Source: Bacteroidota bacterium
Lineage (GTDB): Bacteria > Bacteroidota > Bacteroidia > Bacteroidales > B18-G4
NCBI GenBank assembly: GCA_030635045.1
Contig: DAOVZP010000059.1
Coordinates: forward strand, 1 to 8,100
Direction: 5' to 3'
Length of the DNA stretch: 8,100 nt
The stretch's first letter is position 1. Each line of letters opens with the position of its first letter. Made by a program: the position numbers and the translations under genes. The notes below the pieces were generated by a model that ran no database searches, was not told where the DNA came from, and saw nothing but the letters and a program-made list of their open reading frames with translations. Of this stretch, positions 7,952 to 8,100 are shown one piece after another.

Positions 7952-7983
7952 AATTTTTAATTTTGAATTTTGAATTTTAAATT
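7952..7983. repeat. Period-7 A/T tandem repeat in the etfB-etfA spacer
   Basis: Four and a half units of AATTTTN on the + strand: AATTTTT (7952-7958), AATTTTG (7959-7965), AATTTTG (7966-7972), AATTTTA (7973-7979) and AATT (7980-7983). Only the seventh base varies. The last units overlap the 3' end of etfB, including its TAA stop at 7977-7979. On the coding (minus) strand the tract is A-rich and ends 7 nt before the etfA ATG, where an unstructured A-rich leader could aid initiation without a Shine-Dalgarno. Confidence 0.8.
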
Positions 7984-8100
7984 GCTTTTGCTTCATTGTG
8001 GAGCAGGTCGACCAGCTCTTTCACATTGTCGGCATCTACCATTTTACATGCTGACTTTGCAGGTGGAAGGTCATAGCTGACAAACTCTGTCAGGGCAGCT
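7977..8100 (-). CDS. etfB: Electron transfer flavoprotein beta subunit, C-terminal end (partial)
   Basis: The gene runs off the right edge. The 40 visible residues end in a TAA read on the minus strand at 7979-7977. They include FVSYDLPPAKSACKMVDADN followed by VKELVDLLHNEAKAI. This PPAK...K-(M/I)-VDA...EL-LLH-EAK(A/V)I ending is typical of EtfB C-termini, as I recall them. EtfB binds AMP and supplies the recognition loop that docks onto dehydrogenases; those parts lie outside the window. Order and spacing (etfB then etfA, 32 bp apart) fit one operon. Confidence 0.88.
   Translation of the reverse strand, partial: AALTEFVSYDLPPAKSACKMVDADNVKELVDLLHNEAKAI

Noticed and set aside
1..8100. A defence system, CRISPR array, prophage or other novel multi-gene system
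   Set aside because: All large open frames are accounted for by metabolic, translational or secretion-linked families; no repeat-spacer pattern, transposase, integrase or nuclease motif is visible.

Overview
The window reads as a chromosomal stretch of a Bacteroidota bacterium (GC roughly in the mid-40s percent, an estimate by eye). Four things point there: a secreted protein with a C-terminal type IX secretion (Por) sorting domain, an N-terminal glutamine right after its predicted signal-peptide cleavage site, a perfect TAnnTTTG -7 promoter box in front of the mutase gene, and starts without Shine-Dalgarno sequences. The content is mostly core acyl-CoA and electron-transfer metabolism, plus a small family of intergenic hairpins.

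Layout from left to right: the 3' end of an HflX-type GTPase gene (+, 1-162). Converging on it is a large fused adenosylcobalamin-dependent acyl-CoA mutase of IcmF type (-, 197-3559), with B12-binding, G-protein chaperone and mutase catalytic domains in one chain. A divergent intergenic region (3560-3748) carries the icmF promoter and a perfect palindromic hairpin. Next is a membrane-anchored iron-sulfur oxidoreductase (+, 3749-5833) resembling FadF/EMO-type ETF:menaquinone oxidoreductases. A second hairpin fills the short convergent gap. A secreted T9SS-sorted protein of unknown function follows (-, 5865-6920), then a third hairpin, then etfA (-, 6973-7944). A period-7 A/T repeat separates etfA from the 3' end of etfB (-, 7977-8100, running off the window).

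How the genes fit together (inference): EtfAB collects electrons from acyl-CoA dehydrogenases. The membrane FeS protein would pass them to the menaquinone pool. IcmF would interconvert isobutyryl-CoA and n-butyryl-CoA, linking branched-chain and straight-chain acyl-CoA oxidation. The secreted protein and hflX have no obvious part in this. I see no CRISPR array, transposase, prophage, tRNA/rRNA or defence system. The least explained signals are the hairpin family, the loss of cysteines in the first CCG domain of the FeS oxidoreductase, and the long insertion in the mutase core.
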